Part shown: one piece after another, positions 1 through 10,318 of the stretch
How positions within the stretch are numbered: the first letter of the stretch is position 1
How the letters are laid out: each line of letters starts with the position of its first letter
Position numbers and translations under genes: made by a program
The notes under the pieces: model-generated
Database searches by the model: none
Seen by the model: only the letters and a program-made list of their open reading frames with translations
Told to the model about the DNA's origin: nothing
Assembly: GCF_020215665.1 (NCBI RefSeq)
Contig: NZ_CP084061.1
Coordinates: forward strand, 4,865,001 to 4,929,000
Direction: 5' to 3'
Origin: Blautia parvula
Lineage (GTDB): Bacteria > Bacillota > Clostridia > Lachnospirales > Lachnospiraceae
DNA: 64,000 nt

Positions 1-319
1 CCGGAAAGCTCTGTTTAAACTCCCTGTCGGAGAGCCGGGAAAAGAGGCAGGGGCCGAAATAAAGGGTAAAATTTCTGTCGATCAATGCAAGGGGAAGAGC
101 TGCACTGTAATATGCGTTGTTTTCCATGAAGAGAACAGGCAGGGGTACTGTATTTTTATGGGGCAGACTTTCCGGCAGCAGGGGGAAAGGGAAACGCTCC
201 ATGCCCTCCAGGTGCGGGAAGGTAAAACATATGCTGCTGTCAGGTGACAGGCAGCGTATGGGAATCTGTGTTAAATGATAAAGCAGACGGCAGTTATGGC
301 GGATGCTCCGGATGTCCAT
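1..319 (-). CDS. 5' part of a probable transcriptional regulator (runs off the left edge)
   Basis: An uninterrupted 106-codon frame starts at ATG 319 on the minus strand, with a GGAAGGAG ribosome site just upstream, and leaves the window. The visible part has a hydrophobic, cysteine-containing character (begins MDIRSIRHNCRLLYHL, later LYFGPC) and shows no DNA-binding domain. It resembles the N-terminal sensory part of AraC-type regulators that Lachnospiraceae often place divergently from glycoside hydrolase genes. The divergent position to the GH3 gene fits, but the identity is inference. The 194 bases between the two genes must hold both promoters. Confidence 0.5.
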   Translation of the reverse strand, partial: MDIRSIRHNCRLLYHLTQIPIRCLSPDSSICFTFPHLEGMERFPFPLLPESLPHKNTVPLPVLFMENNAYYSAALPLALIDRNFTLYFGPCLFSRLSDREFKQSFP

Positions 320-513
320 TTTAAGTTCTCCTTCCATGGCAGCAGACAGTTTTTTTCAGTATACCAGAAAAAGAAAGTAGTGACAAGAAATTGATATAAA
401 CAGCATGATTTTGATATTCTCCGGAGCATATACGTGGTATTTTAAGGGTATAGCTCATCATGCGGCACAGCCGTTGGAGAGCATGATGAATTTATGCAAA
501 GGAGCGAATAAGC

Positions 514-2790
514 ATGAAACGTGATGTGAAAGCAATTGTAAAACAGATGACACTGGAAGAGAAGGCGGGGATGTGTTCCGGTAAGGATTTCTGGCATTTG
601 AAAAGTGTGGAAAGGCTGGGGATTCCTGAGGTGATGGTCAGCGACGGACCTCACGGACTCAGAAAGCAGGATAAGGAGGCAGACCATCTCGGAGCAAATG
701 AGAGTATCAAAGCCGTGTGTTTTCCTACTGCCTGTGCGACTGCCTGTTCATTTGACCGGGAGCTTTTAGAGACTTTAGGTGAGACGCTGGGAGACGAATG
801 TCAGGCGGAGAATCTGTCTGTCATTTTAGGCCCGGCAGTAAATATTAAGAGGTCACCGCTGTGCGGAAGGAACTTTGAATATTTTTCAGAAGACCCGTAT
901 CTGGCTTCACAGATGGCTGCAGCGCATATAAAGGGTGTGCAGTCGAAAAATGTGGGAACATCCATCAAACATTTTGCGGCAAATAATCAGGAGCACAGAA
1001 GAATGTCATGTTCCTCTGAAATAGATGAGAGAACTTTCCGGGAGATTTATCTGGCAGCTTTTGAGGCCGCAGTGAAGGAGAGCAGACCCGATACCGTGAT
1101 GTGCTCTTATAATAAGATCAACGGAACATTTGCGTCTGAGAACCACAGACTGCTCACGGAAATTCTGAGAGATGAGTGGGGATTTGAAGGATACGTTATG
1201 TCTGACTGGGGTGCAGTGAACGACAGGGTAAAAGGACTGGAAGCAGGTCTTGACCTGGAAATGCCGGCAAGCGGCGGACATACAGATGCGGAGATTGTGG
1301 AAGCTGTGAAAACAGGTGTGCTTGATGAAGCGGTTCTGGATACAGCGGTTGAGAGAATCCTAAATATTATCTTCAAATTCTCAGATAACCGTCAGCCCGG
1401 CAAATTTGATAAGGAAGCAGATCACAATCTGGCAGCCAGAATCGCGAGAGAGTCCATGGTGCTTTTGAAAAATGATGGAATCCTGCCTCTGAAGGGAGAA
1501 GGACAGAAGATTGCGTTTATCGGAAAATTTGCAGAGAAGCCCCGGTTCCAGGGAGGCGGAAGTTCTCATATCAACTCCTTTAAGGTGACAAGCGCGCTGG
1601 ATGCAGTCAAGAAATACGCGGATGTGTCTTATGCACAGGGATATGACGTGAAAGAGGACAAAGTGGATGAAGCCATGTTTGCTGAGGCAGTGGAGACGGC
1701 TGAACATGCGGATATCGCTGTGGTATTTGCAGGTCTTCCGGATGCGTTTGAGTCTGAGGGGTATGACAGGGAGCATATGAGAATGCCGGAGTGCCAGAAC
1801 AGGCTAATCGCGGAAATCGTAAAAGTACAGCCGAATACAGTGGTGGTTCTTCACAATGGTTCCCCTGTGGAAATGCCGTGGGCAGATGATGTGAGAGGAA
1901 TCCTGGAGTCTTATCTCTGTGGACAGGCGGTGGGAGAGGCCCAGGCGGATATTCTCTTCGGCAGAGCCAATCCATGCGGTAAGCTGGCAGAGACCGTTCC
2001 CTATAAATTATCCGACAACCCGTCTTATCTGAACTTCCCGGGTGATGGGAAGACCGTGGAGTACAGAGAAGGAGTATTTGTGGGATACCGCTATTATGAT
2101 ACCAAGGAAATGGCAGTGCGTTATCCTTTTGGCTATGGACTTAGCTATACTACATTTGAGTACAGCGATCTGAAGCTGTCAGCAAAGGAGATAAAGGATA
2201 CGGACACTCTGACGGTTTCACTTAAGGTTAAGAATACCGGAAGTATGGCCGGCAAGGAGATCGTACAGCTTTATGTGGCAGATAAGACCAACGCTGCCAG
2301 CAGACCGGTTAAGGAATTGAAGAATTTTGTCAAGGTAGAGCTGGCGCCCGGTGAGGAAAAGGTTGTTGCTATGGAGCTGGATAAGAGAAGCTTTGCATGG
2401 TACAATACGGAAATTTCTGACTGGTATGCAGCCACCGGCACATATGAGATTCTTGTGGGAAGTTCCTCCAGGGATATTCTTTTAAAAGATGCGGTGCAGC
2501 TTACTTCTACAACGAAGATTCCTGTGAAAATCCACATGAACACCACCGTTGCGGAATTGCTCGCAGAGCCGAAGGCAAAAGAGATCATGAGCGGCCTGCT
2601 GAAAACCATGATGGCAAATATAGGTGCCGGTGATGAGGAAGGCAGTGCGGCAAGTGAAGCTATCTCACCTGAAATGTCTTTGAAAATGATGGAGAATTCA
2701 CCACTCAGGACATTCAGAAGCTTTGCGGGAGTGAGCACACAGGAAGTGCAGGCACTGATTGAGAAGCTCCAGGCAGCCGTGGATCAGTGA
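514..2790 (+). CDS. Glycoside hydrolase family 3 beta-glucosidase
   Basis: 758 residues with no signal peptide, so probably cytoplasmic; it would hydrolyse beta-linked glucosides or other short glycosides. The (alpha/beta)8 domain has the GH3 K152-H153 substrate-binding pair (KHFAANNQEHRR) and the nucleophile D231 in VMSDWGAV. The second domain carries ESEGYDREH (E413/E415, probable acid/base region). A fibronectin III-like domain lies around residues 555-640. About 100 further residues (helical, Met/Ala-rich) follow, which many GH3 enzymes lack. The ATG follows AAAGGAG at good spacing. Exact substrate cannot be read from sequence. Confidence 0.93.
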   Translation: MKRDVKAIVKQMTLEEKAGMCSGKDFWHLKSVERLGIPEVMVSDGPHGLRKQDKEADHLGANESIKAVCFPTACATACSFDRELLETLGETLGDECQAENLSVILGPAVNIKRSPLCGRNFEYFSEDPYLASQMAAAHIKGVQSKNVGTSIKHFAANNQEHRRMSCSSEIDERTFREIYLAAFEAAVKESRPDTVMCSYNKINGTFASENHRLLTEILRDEWGFEGYVMSDWGAVNDRVKGLEAGLDLEMPASGGHTDAEIVEAVKTGVLDEAVLDTAVERILNIIFKFSDNRQPGKFDKEADHNLAARIARESMVLLKNDGILPLKGEGQKIAFIGKFAEKPRFQGGGSSHINSFKVTSALDAVKKYADVSYAQGYDVKEDKVDEAMFAEAVETAEHADIAVVFAGLPDAFESEGYDREHMRMPECQNRLIAEIVKVQPNTVVVLHNGSPVEMPWADDVRGILESYLCGQAVGEAQADILFGRANPCGKLAETVPYKLSDNPSYLNFPGDGKTVEYREGVFVGYRYYDTKEMAVRYPFGYGLSYTTFEYSDLKLSAKEIKDTDTLTVSLKVKNTGSMAGKEIVQLYVADKTNAASRPVKELKNFVKVELAPGEEKVVAMELDKRSFAWYNTEISDWYAATGTYEILVGSSSRDILLKDAVQLTSTTKIPVKIHMNTTVAELLAEPKAKEIMSGLLKTMMANIGAGDEEGSAASEAISPEMSLKMMENSPLRTFRSFAGVSTQEVQALIEKLQAAVDQ

Positions 2791-2825
2791 TGTGAGAACA
2801 GCAGCAAATATGAATTATAATTTTA

Positions 2826-2861
2826 ACGGACAGGCGGGAAAGTATATTCCCGGCTGTCCGT
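2826..2861 (+). terminator. Hairpin after the GH3 gene
   Basis: The arms ACGGACAG-G-CGGGAA and TTCCCG-G-CTGTCCGT pair around a six-base loop with a single G/G mismatch. The T tail is weak (TTTGT), so termination efficiency is uncertain. Confidence 0.6.
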
Positions 2862-2932
2862 TTGTGGTATACTGTATGTGGCATAATTATTGAGAAAAAT
2901 AGCGGCAGTTAAACGGATGAGGAGGAATCAAT

Positions 2933-3916
2933 ATGTTTCGATGGGGAATTATGGGCGGCGGTTTTATATCATCCCAGTTCGCAAAAGGGCTGGAAGAAGT
3001 GGCGGATATGCAGGTGGAGGTACTGGCCTCCCGGTCCGGAAGGAATGATTACGGGATACAGGCAAAGAAATACTGCTGTTCCTATGAAGAACTGGTAAAT
3101 GACAAAGATGTGGATGCTGTTTATGTGGGGACCATTCATCCTCAGCATCTGGCGTGCGTCAAAGCCTGCTTAAAAGCAAAGAAACCCGTGCTGTGTGAAA
3201 AACCGGTGACAATGAATGCCCGGGAACTGGAAGAGATCCTTGAGCTGGCAAAAGAGAATCATACCTTTTTTATGGAAGCTATGTGGACAAGATTTATCCC
3301 TGCAATGAGAGAGCTGAAAAAGGAAATACAGGCAGGTGTGTACGGAAAAGTGCATAATATGCATTTTACATTTGGCGGGCCGGCCAAGCCGGAGACAAGG
3401 CGTCTGTTTGAGGCTGAATTGGGAGGCGGTGCGCTCCTCGATGTGGGTGTTTACGGTGTAAGCGTTGCGCAGTATCTTCTGGGAGAAACACCAGATGTGA
3501 TACACGCGTGGTCTGAAAAGAATGAGGAGACAGTGGATTTGAATACCTGTATCCAGATGACTTATCCCTGCGGATGTCTGGCGGATATGGTATTTTCCAT
3601 CAATAGAAAAGTGGACAACCGGGCAGTGATCATCACGGATAAGGCTGAACTGGAAATTCCGTATTTCTGGCGTCCCAATACGGTCTATCTGTTTGAACCA
3701 AATGAGGATTTCCGCACGGATACGCTGAAAGAAAAAAGAGTCGTCGAAGTGGCCGGAAACGGATACCATTACGAGGCACTGGAGGTAGAAAAAATGTTGA
3801 AAGAGGGCAGGACAGAGAGTCCGGTTATGCCCTGGGCGGAAAGCCTCCGGATCATGAGGGAACTGGATGAGATCAGAAGGATCTGCGGGATCTGCTATCC
3901 TCAGGATGCCAAGTAA
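2933..3916 (+). CDS. Gfo/Idh/MocA family NAD(P)-dependent oxidoreductase
   Basis: 327 residues. The N-terminal Rossmann fold begins at once (MFRWGIMGGGFISSQFAKGL, with a glycine-rich dinucleotide loop). The family motif CEKPVTMNA sits at E89-K90-P91, with the lysine that usually contacts nicotinamide and substrate. The C-terminal alpha/beta domain includes ELGGGALLDVGVYGV, typical of the substrate-binding half. These enzymes oxidise or reduce sugars, inositols or related polyols. The ATG follows GAGGAGG. It sits between GH3 and lactonase-like genes, which suggests a carbohydrate role; the substrate is unknown. Confidence 0.9.
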   Translation: MFRWGIMGGGFISSQFAKGLEEVADMQVEVLASRSGRNDYGIQAKKYCCSYEELVNDKDVDAVYVGTIHPQHLACVKACLKAKKPVLCEKPVTMNARELEEILELAKENHTFFMEAMWTRFIPAMRELKKEIQAGVYGKVHNMHFTFGGPAKPETRRLFEAELGGGALLDVGVYGVSVAQYLLGETPDVIHAWSEKNEETVDLNTCIQMTYPCGCLADMVFSINRKVDNRAVIITDKAELEIPYFWRPNTVYLFEPNEDFRTDTLKEKRVVEVAGNGYHYEALEVEKMLKEGRTESPVMPWAESLRIMRELDEIRRICGICYPQDAK

Positions 3917-3942
3917 AGTAAGAAAAAAGGAGATGAGACCGG

Positions 3943-5049
3943 ATGTCAGAAGGGAAACAGAAGTTTTTGATCGGTACATATACGGAAACCGTTATATTCG
4001 GTGACGGAAGCCGTTTTAACGGCAACGGACAGGGGATATATCTGGCTGAAATAGATATGACAGCAGGAAAAATGAAACAGGATCAGCTGATAGAAGGGAT
4101 AAAGAATCCCTCCTATGTCTGTGCAGATAAAGCAGGAAAAAGGATTTACGCGGTGAGTGAGCTGGAAGAGTATGAAGGACTTGAAAGCGGAGCTGTCAGT
4201 GTTTATGAAACCGGGAAGGACGGCATGATGAGGCTGGTGGACAGAAAACCTTCCATGGGAACCAATCCCTGTCATCTTTATCTGAATGAGGAGGAGAGGA
4301 TATTATATATCAGTAATTATGGCAGCGGTTCTGCCTGCGCATACAGGATAGGGGAAGACGGGCATTTCCGGGAACCGGCAATGGTGATACAGCATCAGGG
4401 ACATTCCGTTGATGAGGAGCGGCAGGAGGGACCTCACGTACATTCTATCCATCCATGCCGTTTTGCGGAAGGTGTGCTTGTGTGTGATTTGGGGCTGGAC
4501 AAAATAAGCCGTTGTGTGGTGCGGGAACAGAAGGGTGAATGGACTTTTACAGAGGTGGAGAGCTGGATGACAAAGCCCGGATATGGTCCGAGAATGCTGG
4601 TATACCATCCGTTTCTTCCCATGTTTTATGTAGTGCAGGAGATGGGAAACAGGGTTCTTGTATATGACTATGGAAGCGGCACACTTCAAGAAGTACAGGA
4701 TGTTTCCAGCCTCATGGAGAAGGACAGAAAAATACCGAATACAGCGGCGGAAATCCGCATTAATTCTGCCGGGACAAAGTTATATGTTTCCAACAGGGGA
4801 GCTGACAATATCAGTGTATATGATGTGGACCGTGAGGGAAGGCTTGCGCTCACAGGCAGTATCTCCTCCGGAGGAAAGACACCGCGCTGCTTTGCAGCGG
4901 CAGAGGACAGAGATTCGGGGATTACATATCTGGTCATTGCAAACCAGGATTCCAATGAGATCATTTCGGTGAAGCATATGGATTTCAAAGAGGCGGCAGC
5001 AGAAGACAGTATGCAGGTGGGTAGTCCTGTTTGTATCTGGCTTCTGTAA
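3943..5049 (+). CDS. Lactonase family seven-bladed beta-propeller protein
   Basis: 368 residues resembling the YbhE/Pgl lactonase family (cycloisomerase-2 type), which hydrolyses sugar lactones such as 6-phosphogluconolactone. Blade-like repeats are visible (GTYTE near the N terminus; later PSYVCADKAGKRIYAVSE, NPCHLYLNEEERILYISNYG and KLYVSNRGADNISVYDVD). It begins 26 bases after the oxidoreductase stop, with AAGGAG before ATG, so the two are probably co-transcribed. A dehydrogenase followed by a lactonase would make a two-step sugar oxidation. That pairing is inferred from order only. Confidence 0.86.
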   Translation: MSEGKQKFLIGTYTETVIFGDGSRFNGNGQGIYLAEIDMTAGKMKQDQLIEGIKNPSYVCADKAGKRIYAVSELEEYEGLESGAVSVYETGKDGMMRLVDRKPSMGTNPCHLYLNEEERILYISNYGSGSACAYRIGEDGHFREPAMVIQHQGHSVDEERQEGPHVHSIHPCRFAEGVLVCDLGLDKISRCVVREQKGEWTFTEVESWMTKPGYGPRMLVYHPFLPMFYVVQEMGNRVLVYDYGSGTLQEVQDVSSLMEKDRKIPNTAAEIRINSAGTKLYVSNRGADNISVYDVDREGRLALTGSISSGGKTPRCFAAAEDRDSGITYLVIANQDSNEIISVKHMDFKEAAAEDSMQVGSPVCIWLL

Positions 5050-5144
5050 GAAATGATGTCTGACGCAGTACGGCAGATTTAAAATTGTTTTGGTTTAAAA
5101 CAGAGAGTAAGGCGGCAGAATTCCGCCTTAGAAGGAAGAGGAAA

Positions 5145-6500
5145 ATGAAGAAGTCATACGAAATAGATATGTGCAACGGGCCGCTTTGGGGAAAGCTGCT
5201 GCTGTTTTCTGTGCCGCTTATTTTATCCGGTATTCTGCAGCTTTTGTTTAATGCGGCAGATATTGTGGTTGTGGGAAGGTTTTCTGGAAATCATGCTCTG
5301 GCAGCCGTGGGGTCTACCAGTTCTCTGATACAGCTTTTTGTCAATGTATTTATTGGGTGTTCCATTGGGACAAATGTTTTGGTCGGAAGGTTCTGCGGGG
5401 CGAAGGATTCTAAAAATGTAAGCGAGACAGTACATACATCTATTTTGTTCAGTATTGTCTGCGGCTGTATTCTTATATTTCTGGGTGTAGCGTTTGCCAG
5501 GCCAATGCTGGAGTGGATGGCAACACCTCCGGAGGTTCTGGGGCAGGCAGTGCTCTATATGAGGATTTTCTTTGTAGGGATGCCGGCTATGATGCTCTAT
5601 AATTTCGGTGCAGCGGTGCTGAGAGCTACAGGAGATACCCAGAGGCCTCTTTATTATCTGCTTCTGGCCGGAGTTATCAATGTGGTGCTGAATCTGTTCT
5701 TTGTTATTGTCTGCGGTCTTGGCGTGGCGGGTGTGGCGCTTGCTACGATTATTTCTCAGGCAGTGTCAGCACTTTTGATTCTGCGCTGCCTTATGCATAC
5801 AGAGGGAATGTGCAGGCTGGAACTTAGAAAGCTGAAAATACATAAAGACAAGTTAAAACACATTGTCCGCATTGGTCTTCCGGCAGGGATGCAGAGTGCC
5901 ATTTTTTCCATATCCAATGTATTGATCCAGTCCTCTGTAAACTCTTTCGGAGCCATTGCCATGGCAGGAAATACAGCAGCATCCAATCTGGAGGGGTTTG
6001 TATATACCTCCATGAACTCTATTTACCAGGCTGCATTGAGTTTCACCAGCCAGAATATGGGGGCCGGTAATCAGAAACGGATTAGTCAGATTTTATGGAG
6101 GTGTCTGGTGCTTGTGACGGTCATCGGAGGAATCTTCGGATGTCTGATGGTATTATTTTCACCGCATCTTCTTGGAATCTACTCCTCGGATGCAGAGGTG
6201 ATCGCTTACGGAATACAGAGGCTTAAAATCATATGTCTTCCCTATTTTCTCTGTGGTATCATGGAGGTGCTGGTGGGAAGTCTGCGCGGTATGGGATATT
6301 CGGTTCTGCCTATGCTGGTGTCCCTGACAGGGGCCTGCGGGCTTAGGATCGTCTGGATATTTACCATATTTGTATGGCAGCACAGTCTGTTTGTCTTGTA
6401 TCTGTCGTACCCTATAACCTGGGTGATCACTGCAGCGGCACATATGGTCTGCTGGTGCAAACTGCGGCAGATGATGAAAAAACGGCAGATGGCAGGATAG
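5145..6500 (+). CDS. MATE family multidrug/metabolite efflux transporter
   Basis: 451 residues from the ATG at 5145, which follows GGAAGAGG; an upstream in-frame ATG at 5085 lacks a ribosome site and would add an unlikely charged extension. About 12 hydrophobic segments fall in two homologous halves. MATE landmarks include [19 protein letters not shown] near the start, the VVGRFSG loop and [14 protein letters not shown] proteins export drugs or metabolites using Na+ or H+ gradients. The substrate is unknown. A second, different MATE gene is at 12671. Confidence 0.93.
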   Translation: MKKSYEIDMCNGPLWGKLLLFSVPLILSGILQLLFNAADIVVVGRFSGNHALAAVGSTSSLIQLFVNVFIGCSIGTNVLVGRFCGAKDSKNVSETVHTSILFSIVCGCILIFLGVAFARPMLEWMATPPEVLGQAVLYMRIFFVGMPAMMLYNFGAAVLRATGDTQRPLYYLLLAGVINVVLNLFFVIVCGLGVAGVALATIISQAVSALLILRCLMHTEGMCRLELRKLKIHKDKLKHIVRIGLPAGMQSAIFSISNVLIQSSVNSFGAIAMAGNTAASNLEGFVYTSMNSIYQAALSFTSQNMGAGNQKRISQILWRCLVLVTVIGGIFGCLMVLFSPHLLGIYSSDAEVIAYGIQRLKIICLPYFLCGIMEVLVGSLRGMGYSVLPMLVSLTGACGLRIVWIFTIFVWQHSLFVLYLSYPITWVITAAAHMVCWCKLRQMMKKRQMAG

Positions 6501-6516
6501 GAAAGGAGAGGTCAGT

Positions 6517-7032
6517 ATGGGGATTTTTAAAATTGAAACAGGCGATATTACAACGTATTATGTGGATGCCATTGCAAACGCTGCAAATTGTTCTCTTCTG
6601 GGCGGCGGTGGTGTTGACGGGGCCATCCACAGAGCGGCGGGACCGGGGCTTTTGAATGAATGCAGAGCACTTGGCGGATGTGAGACCGGACAGGCAAAGA
6701 TAACAAAAGGGTATCAGCTTCCTGCAAAATATGTGATTCATACTCCGGGGCCTGTCTGGAACGGCGGCGCTTTCGGAGAGGCGGAACTGTTGAAAAGCTG
6801 TTATGAAAACTGTATCCGGTTAACTCATGAAAATGGCTGCAGGACTGTGGCATTTCCATCAATCAGCACAGGGATTTACGGATATCCTCTGGAGCAGGCG
6901 GCTGAGATCGCAGTGAAGACGATTTACGAGGGACTGGAAAAGTATCCTGATATAGAAGAGATTATTATGGTATGTTTTAGTGAGAGGGTGGAAAAGGCTT
7001 ATAAAAAAGCGTGTTATGATTCAGCCGGTTGA
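6517..7032 (+). CDS. Macrodomain protein (ADP-ribosyl / O-acetyl-ADP-ribose hydrolase type)
   Basis: 171 residues forming a single macrodomain. It contains [30 protein letters not shown] and the C-terminal [12 protein letters not shown] phosphate loop, all typical of MacroD-type enzymes that bind ADP-ribose and remove it from O-acetyl-ADP-ribose or proteins. The key Asn in the NAAN motif and the Gly-rich loop are present. It starts 16 bases after the MATE stop behind GGAAAGGAGAGG, so it probably shares that transcript. The biological substrate is unknown. Confidence 0.92.
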   Translation: MGIFKIETGDITTYYVDAIANAANCSLLGGGGVDGAIHRAAGPGLLNECRALGGCETGQAKITKGYQLPAKYVIHTPGPVWNGGAFGEAELLKSCYENCIRLTHENGCRTVAFPSISTGIYGYPLEQAAEIAVKTIYEGLEKYPDIEEIIMVCFSERVEKAYKKACYDSAG

Positions 7033-7217
7033 ATTGTTATGTGGATCAGCCCATTAAAATTGTTGTTTGATGGGGGATGTCCTGTTGCTGCTTTTACGCA
7101 CAGCCTGTGCAGGAAATGTGCAGAACTGATTGGATAGTTGCAAAAAACGTATGTATTGTGGAGAAAACAGACAGGTGAACAGGCACCAGGGATAAGACGG
7201 GAAAGGAATTAAGGGAA

Positions 7218-8345
7218 ATGAAGAAATGGAAAAATTTATTAGCCGGGCTGGTGGTTCTGGCATTACTTTTGGTAGGATGCAGCTCCGTGGGGCAGACGGC
7301 GGATGGGAGCCAGCCGGAGGTCGGTGGTCAGCCTATAGGCGAAGCAGAAGGCAGCGGCCGGCTGAACGTACATTATCTGGATGTTGGGCAGGGAAATGCA
7401 GCGCTTCTGGAATCTGAAGGGCACTATATGCTCATAGACGGAGGAAACAGGAAAGCATCCTCCTTTGTGGTAAGCTATCTGAAGCGTCAGAATGTGGAGT
7501 CTTTGGATTACATATTGATATCCCACTTTGATGAGGACCACCTGGCGGGAGCTATTGGTGCGCTCTACCAGTTTCCGGCAGGAAAAGTCATCACGGCTGA
7601 TTATGAGACAGATTCTTCCATTTATAAGTCCTATCAGGATGCCATGGAGAAACAGGGGTACGAGGAGACGCATCCGTCCCAGGGCGATGTCTTTTCCCTT
7701 GGAAGTGCTTCCGTGAGGGTCATTTCTCCGATTTCTTATGGCCACGAGGACGAGAATGAGGATTCAGTGGGAGTGATTGTGGAAAATGGGGATAATCGTT
7801 TCTTTTTTGGCGGTGATATGGGGAAAACCGGTGAGAAACAGGTAATGGAATCCGGTGCAGATATTGCGGCAGATGTATTTCTTTTAAACCACCACGGTTC
7901 CTACCTGAGCAGCAGATTTCTGGAACAGATTTCCCCTTCCTATGCAGTGATAAGCTGCGGAGACGGCAACAGCTACGGACATCCCAGACAGGATACCATA
8001 AAGCTGTTGGAGGATGACGGGATTCCCGTATTCCGTACGGACAAACAGGGAACGATCATTCTCCACAGTGATGGAAAAACAATATCCTGGGAACAGGAAC
8101 CCTGCAACGATTATACACCCGGTACCAGGACTGCGAGCGGCGATAAAGAAGAGCCGTATGTGGAGGAAAATAACAGTGACGCAGAGCACTGCGACTATGT
8201 TTTGAACACACATACAAAGAAGATTCACCTGCCTTCCTGCTCGTCGCTGAAAGGAATGAAGGAAGACAATAAAGCTTATTATAAAGGCAGCAAAGACGAG
8301 CTGATAGATAACGGATATGAGGCATGCGGGAATTGTAAGCCATGA
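7218..8345 (+). CDS. Lipoprotein with ComEC/Rec2-like metallo-beta-lactamase domain
   Basis: 375 residues. A lipoprotein signal peptide (MKKWKNLL...LLLVGCSS, lipobox Cys 21) places it on the outer membrane face. The core follows the extracellular beta-lactamase-like domain of ComEC/Rec2: LDVGQGNAALLE, LIDGG, the metal motif SHFDEDHLAG, GGDMG and LNHHGS. The final 50 residues hold a small Cys-containing module (LPSCSSL ... EACGNCKP) often appended to secreted nucleases, and this suggests nucleic-acid or phosphodiester hydrolysis at the cell surface. No ComEC transmembrane channel is present. The substrate is unproven. Confidence 0.87.
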   Translation: MKKWKNLLAGLVVLALLLVGCSSVGQTADGSQPEVGGQPIGEAEGSGRLNVHYLDVGQGNAALLESEGHYMLIDGGNRKASSFVVSYLKRQNVESLDYILISHFDEDHLAGAIGALYQFPAGKVITADYETDSSIYKSYQDAMEKQGYEETHPSQGDVFSLGSASVRVISPISYGHEDENEDSVGVIVENGDNRFFFGGDMGKTGEKQVMESGADIAADVFLLNHHGSYLSSRFLEQISPSYAVISCGDGNSYGHPRQDTIKLLEDDGIPVFRTDKQGTIILHSDGKTISWEQEPCNDYTPGTRTASGDKEEPYVEENNSDAEHCDYVLNTHTKKIHLPSCSSLKGMKEDNKAYYKGSKDELIDNGYEACGNCKP

Positions 8346-8406
8346 GGCTGATTAAAAATAACGAATCAGTACAAACGATTGAATTTAAATGAAAAGAGGT
8401 GGAATT

Positions 8407-10293
8407 ATGAAAGCATACCAGATGAAAATAGCAATTAAAAATTCCCATCCACCCATATGGAGAAGGTTTATTGTTCCGGCCGGACTGAGTTTTTCACAGC
8501 TCAGTATCGTTCTCAACGAGGTTATGGGTTGGTGCGGATATCACTTGTTTAAATTTGAATATTATCACTTGAAGATAAGTATTGAAGAGGAATGTGAAGA
8601 CTTCGCAGATATGGATGATATGGAATATCTGGAGGCATCTGAAACAATCATAGATTCTTTTATGGAGCAGGAGGACTGGTTTTCTTATATATATGATTTC
8701 GGGGACTATTGGGAGCATAGGGTGACCATCGAAAAAGTCATAGAGGATTATGAGTTTGCCTATCCTGTTGTTTTAAAGTATAAGGGAGAAACACCGTATG
8801 AGGACTGCGGGGGTATTTATGGATATTATGATCTTCTGGAGATTCTGAAGGATTCCTCCCATCCTGAATATGAAAGTATGAAAAAATGGACAGAGGGACA
8901 TTTTACTCCAAAATATGATTTGGCAGAAGTGAATGCATCGTTAAAGCATATGGCTTTGGAAAATAAGAAAAGCAGTCCCATGATCCAGAGTGAGATTTAC
9001 GAAGATTTAACCAAGAAGGGAAGCGGTTTTAAAACTATTCAGGGCACAGCAAAAGATTGGGATTATAACAGAGATGAAGTCATGAGAACGGATGCATTAT
9101 CTGAAATGAGTAATCTTATTAAGGAGTATGAGTCGAAATACAGTCAGCTTAAAGAAGAGCTGGAAGCGAATTTGTCCGATGGATCACTCAGAGATATTTT
9201 AGAGGATTATCGGAAAGATGAGTTGCAGGAGATCTGTAAAATACATGGCATTTCCGGCTGCAGCAAATTATTAAAGAAGGATCTAATAGATTTTCTATAT
9301 CAAAAGCTTCTGTCAAAGGAAGTCATGTGCAGATGTCTGTTGTATATGAATGATGTGGAATTGTCACTTATGGATAAAGAGGTTACCGGTGTGGATGAAT
9401 CCGAAGATGTGTTGAATCTTGTGGAGAGCGGATATGCCGGAGCCACCTATATGGGAGCGGTGTACGTTCCGGAAGATGTGAAAGCTGCCTATTGTAAAAA
9501 CTGTGATGAGGAGTGGAAAGAAGAGCGAAAAAGGGTACAGGATATCTTTCTCCATATCAACGCCTGCGCAGAGTTGTATGGAATCTGCCCCATAGAACGA
9601 ATGATTTCCATGTATGAAAAGAACACGGGAAATACTATCTCAGAGACAGAGCTGCAGGAGTTTTGCATCCGAATCCCCGGATATTTAAAACGTTTTGAGA
9701 TAGTTGGGAACGAACTGGTTCAGGAACAGGTGATAGAAGCAGATAGAATACAGTATCTTAAAAATATACAGGGAATTAAGGCTTATTATACTCCAACAAT
9801 AGAAGAGATACAGACACTCGGAAGTTATTTCTATCTTCCTTTTGACAGGTATATGGATGCAATGGCAGATTTTTTCATGGAATTTTCGGAAGAGGAAGAA
9901 GAGGACGCCCGGGAATTATGTAGGAATATCCAGCGCATTATCCGTCTGGGGGGACAATTAGGAGATATAATGAGATATCTGGACAACGAGCTGATTATGA
10001 TCGACGAGGAGGACTTCCCTCAGCTTGCAGAAATTCTGATGAGAGTCTGGAATCACACACGTATGCATATGAACCGGGGATATATGCCGGATGAAATGTC
10101 ATATAACGGGGATGTAAAAACATTACAGGAAGAAGCAGACGAGATGGGATTTCAGCCGCTTCACGATGTGTCACGCGGAAAAGCGGAAATCATTGATTTT
10201 CAGGAAGAGCACAGGAAAAAGATATATCCAAACGATCCCTGCCCATGTGGTTCGGGCAAAAAGTATAAGCATTGTTGTGGTAAGAAAAAATAA
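8407..10293 (+). CDS. pRiA4b ORF-3-like protein with C-terminal SEC-C zinc motif
   Basis: 628 residues from ATG 8407, which has AAAGAGGTGG just upstream; an in-frame ATG at 8389 lies inside that ribosome site. The first 170 residues match the plasmid pRiA4b ORF-3 domain (PPIWRRFIVP, MGWCGYHLFKFEY, YDFGDYWEHRVTIEK). Around residues 255-300 is a short helical stretch (YRKDELQEICKIHGISG) resembling Rho-N/SAP-like nucleic-acid binding modules. The end is a canonical SEC-C motif (PNDPCPCGSGKKYKHCCG), which binds zinc. No defined function; the combination suggests a protein- or nucleic-acid-binding adaptor. Confidence 0.82.
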   Translation: MKAYQMKIAIKNSHPPIWRRFIVPAGLSFSQLSIVLNEVMGWCGYHLFKFEYYHLKISIEEECEDFADMDDMEYLEASETIIDSFMEQEDWFSYIYDFGDYWEHRVTIEKVIEDYEFAYPVVLKYKGETPYEDCGGIYGYYDLLEILKDSSHPEYESMKKWTEGHFTPKYDLAEVNASLKHMALENKKSSPMIQSEIYEDLTKKGSGFKTIQGTAKDWDYNRDEVMRTDALSEMSNLIKEYESKYSQLKEELEANLSDGSLRDILEDYRKDELQEICKIHGISGCSKLLKKDLIDFLYQKLLSKEVMCRCLLYMNDVELSLMDKEVTGVDESEDVLNLVESGYAGATYMGAVYVPEDVKAAYCKNCDEEWKEERKRVQDIFLHINACAELYGICPIERMISMYEKNTGNTISETELQEFCIRIPGYLKRFEIVGNELVQEQVIEADRIQYLKNIQGIKAYYTPTIEEIQTLGSYFYLPFDRYMDAMADFFMEFSEEEEEDARELCRNIQRIIRLGGQLGDIMRYLDNELIMIDEEDFPQLAEILMRVWNHTRMHMNRGYMPDEMSYNGDVKTLQEEADEMGFQPLHDVSRGKAEIIDFQEEHRKKIYPNDPCPCGSGKKYKHCCGKKK

Positions 10294-10318
10294 AACGATG
10301 TTCCTTCAAGAATATAAG

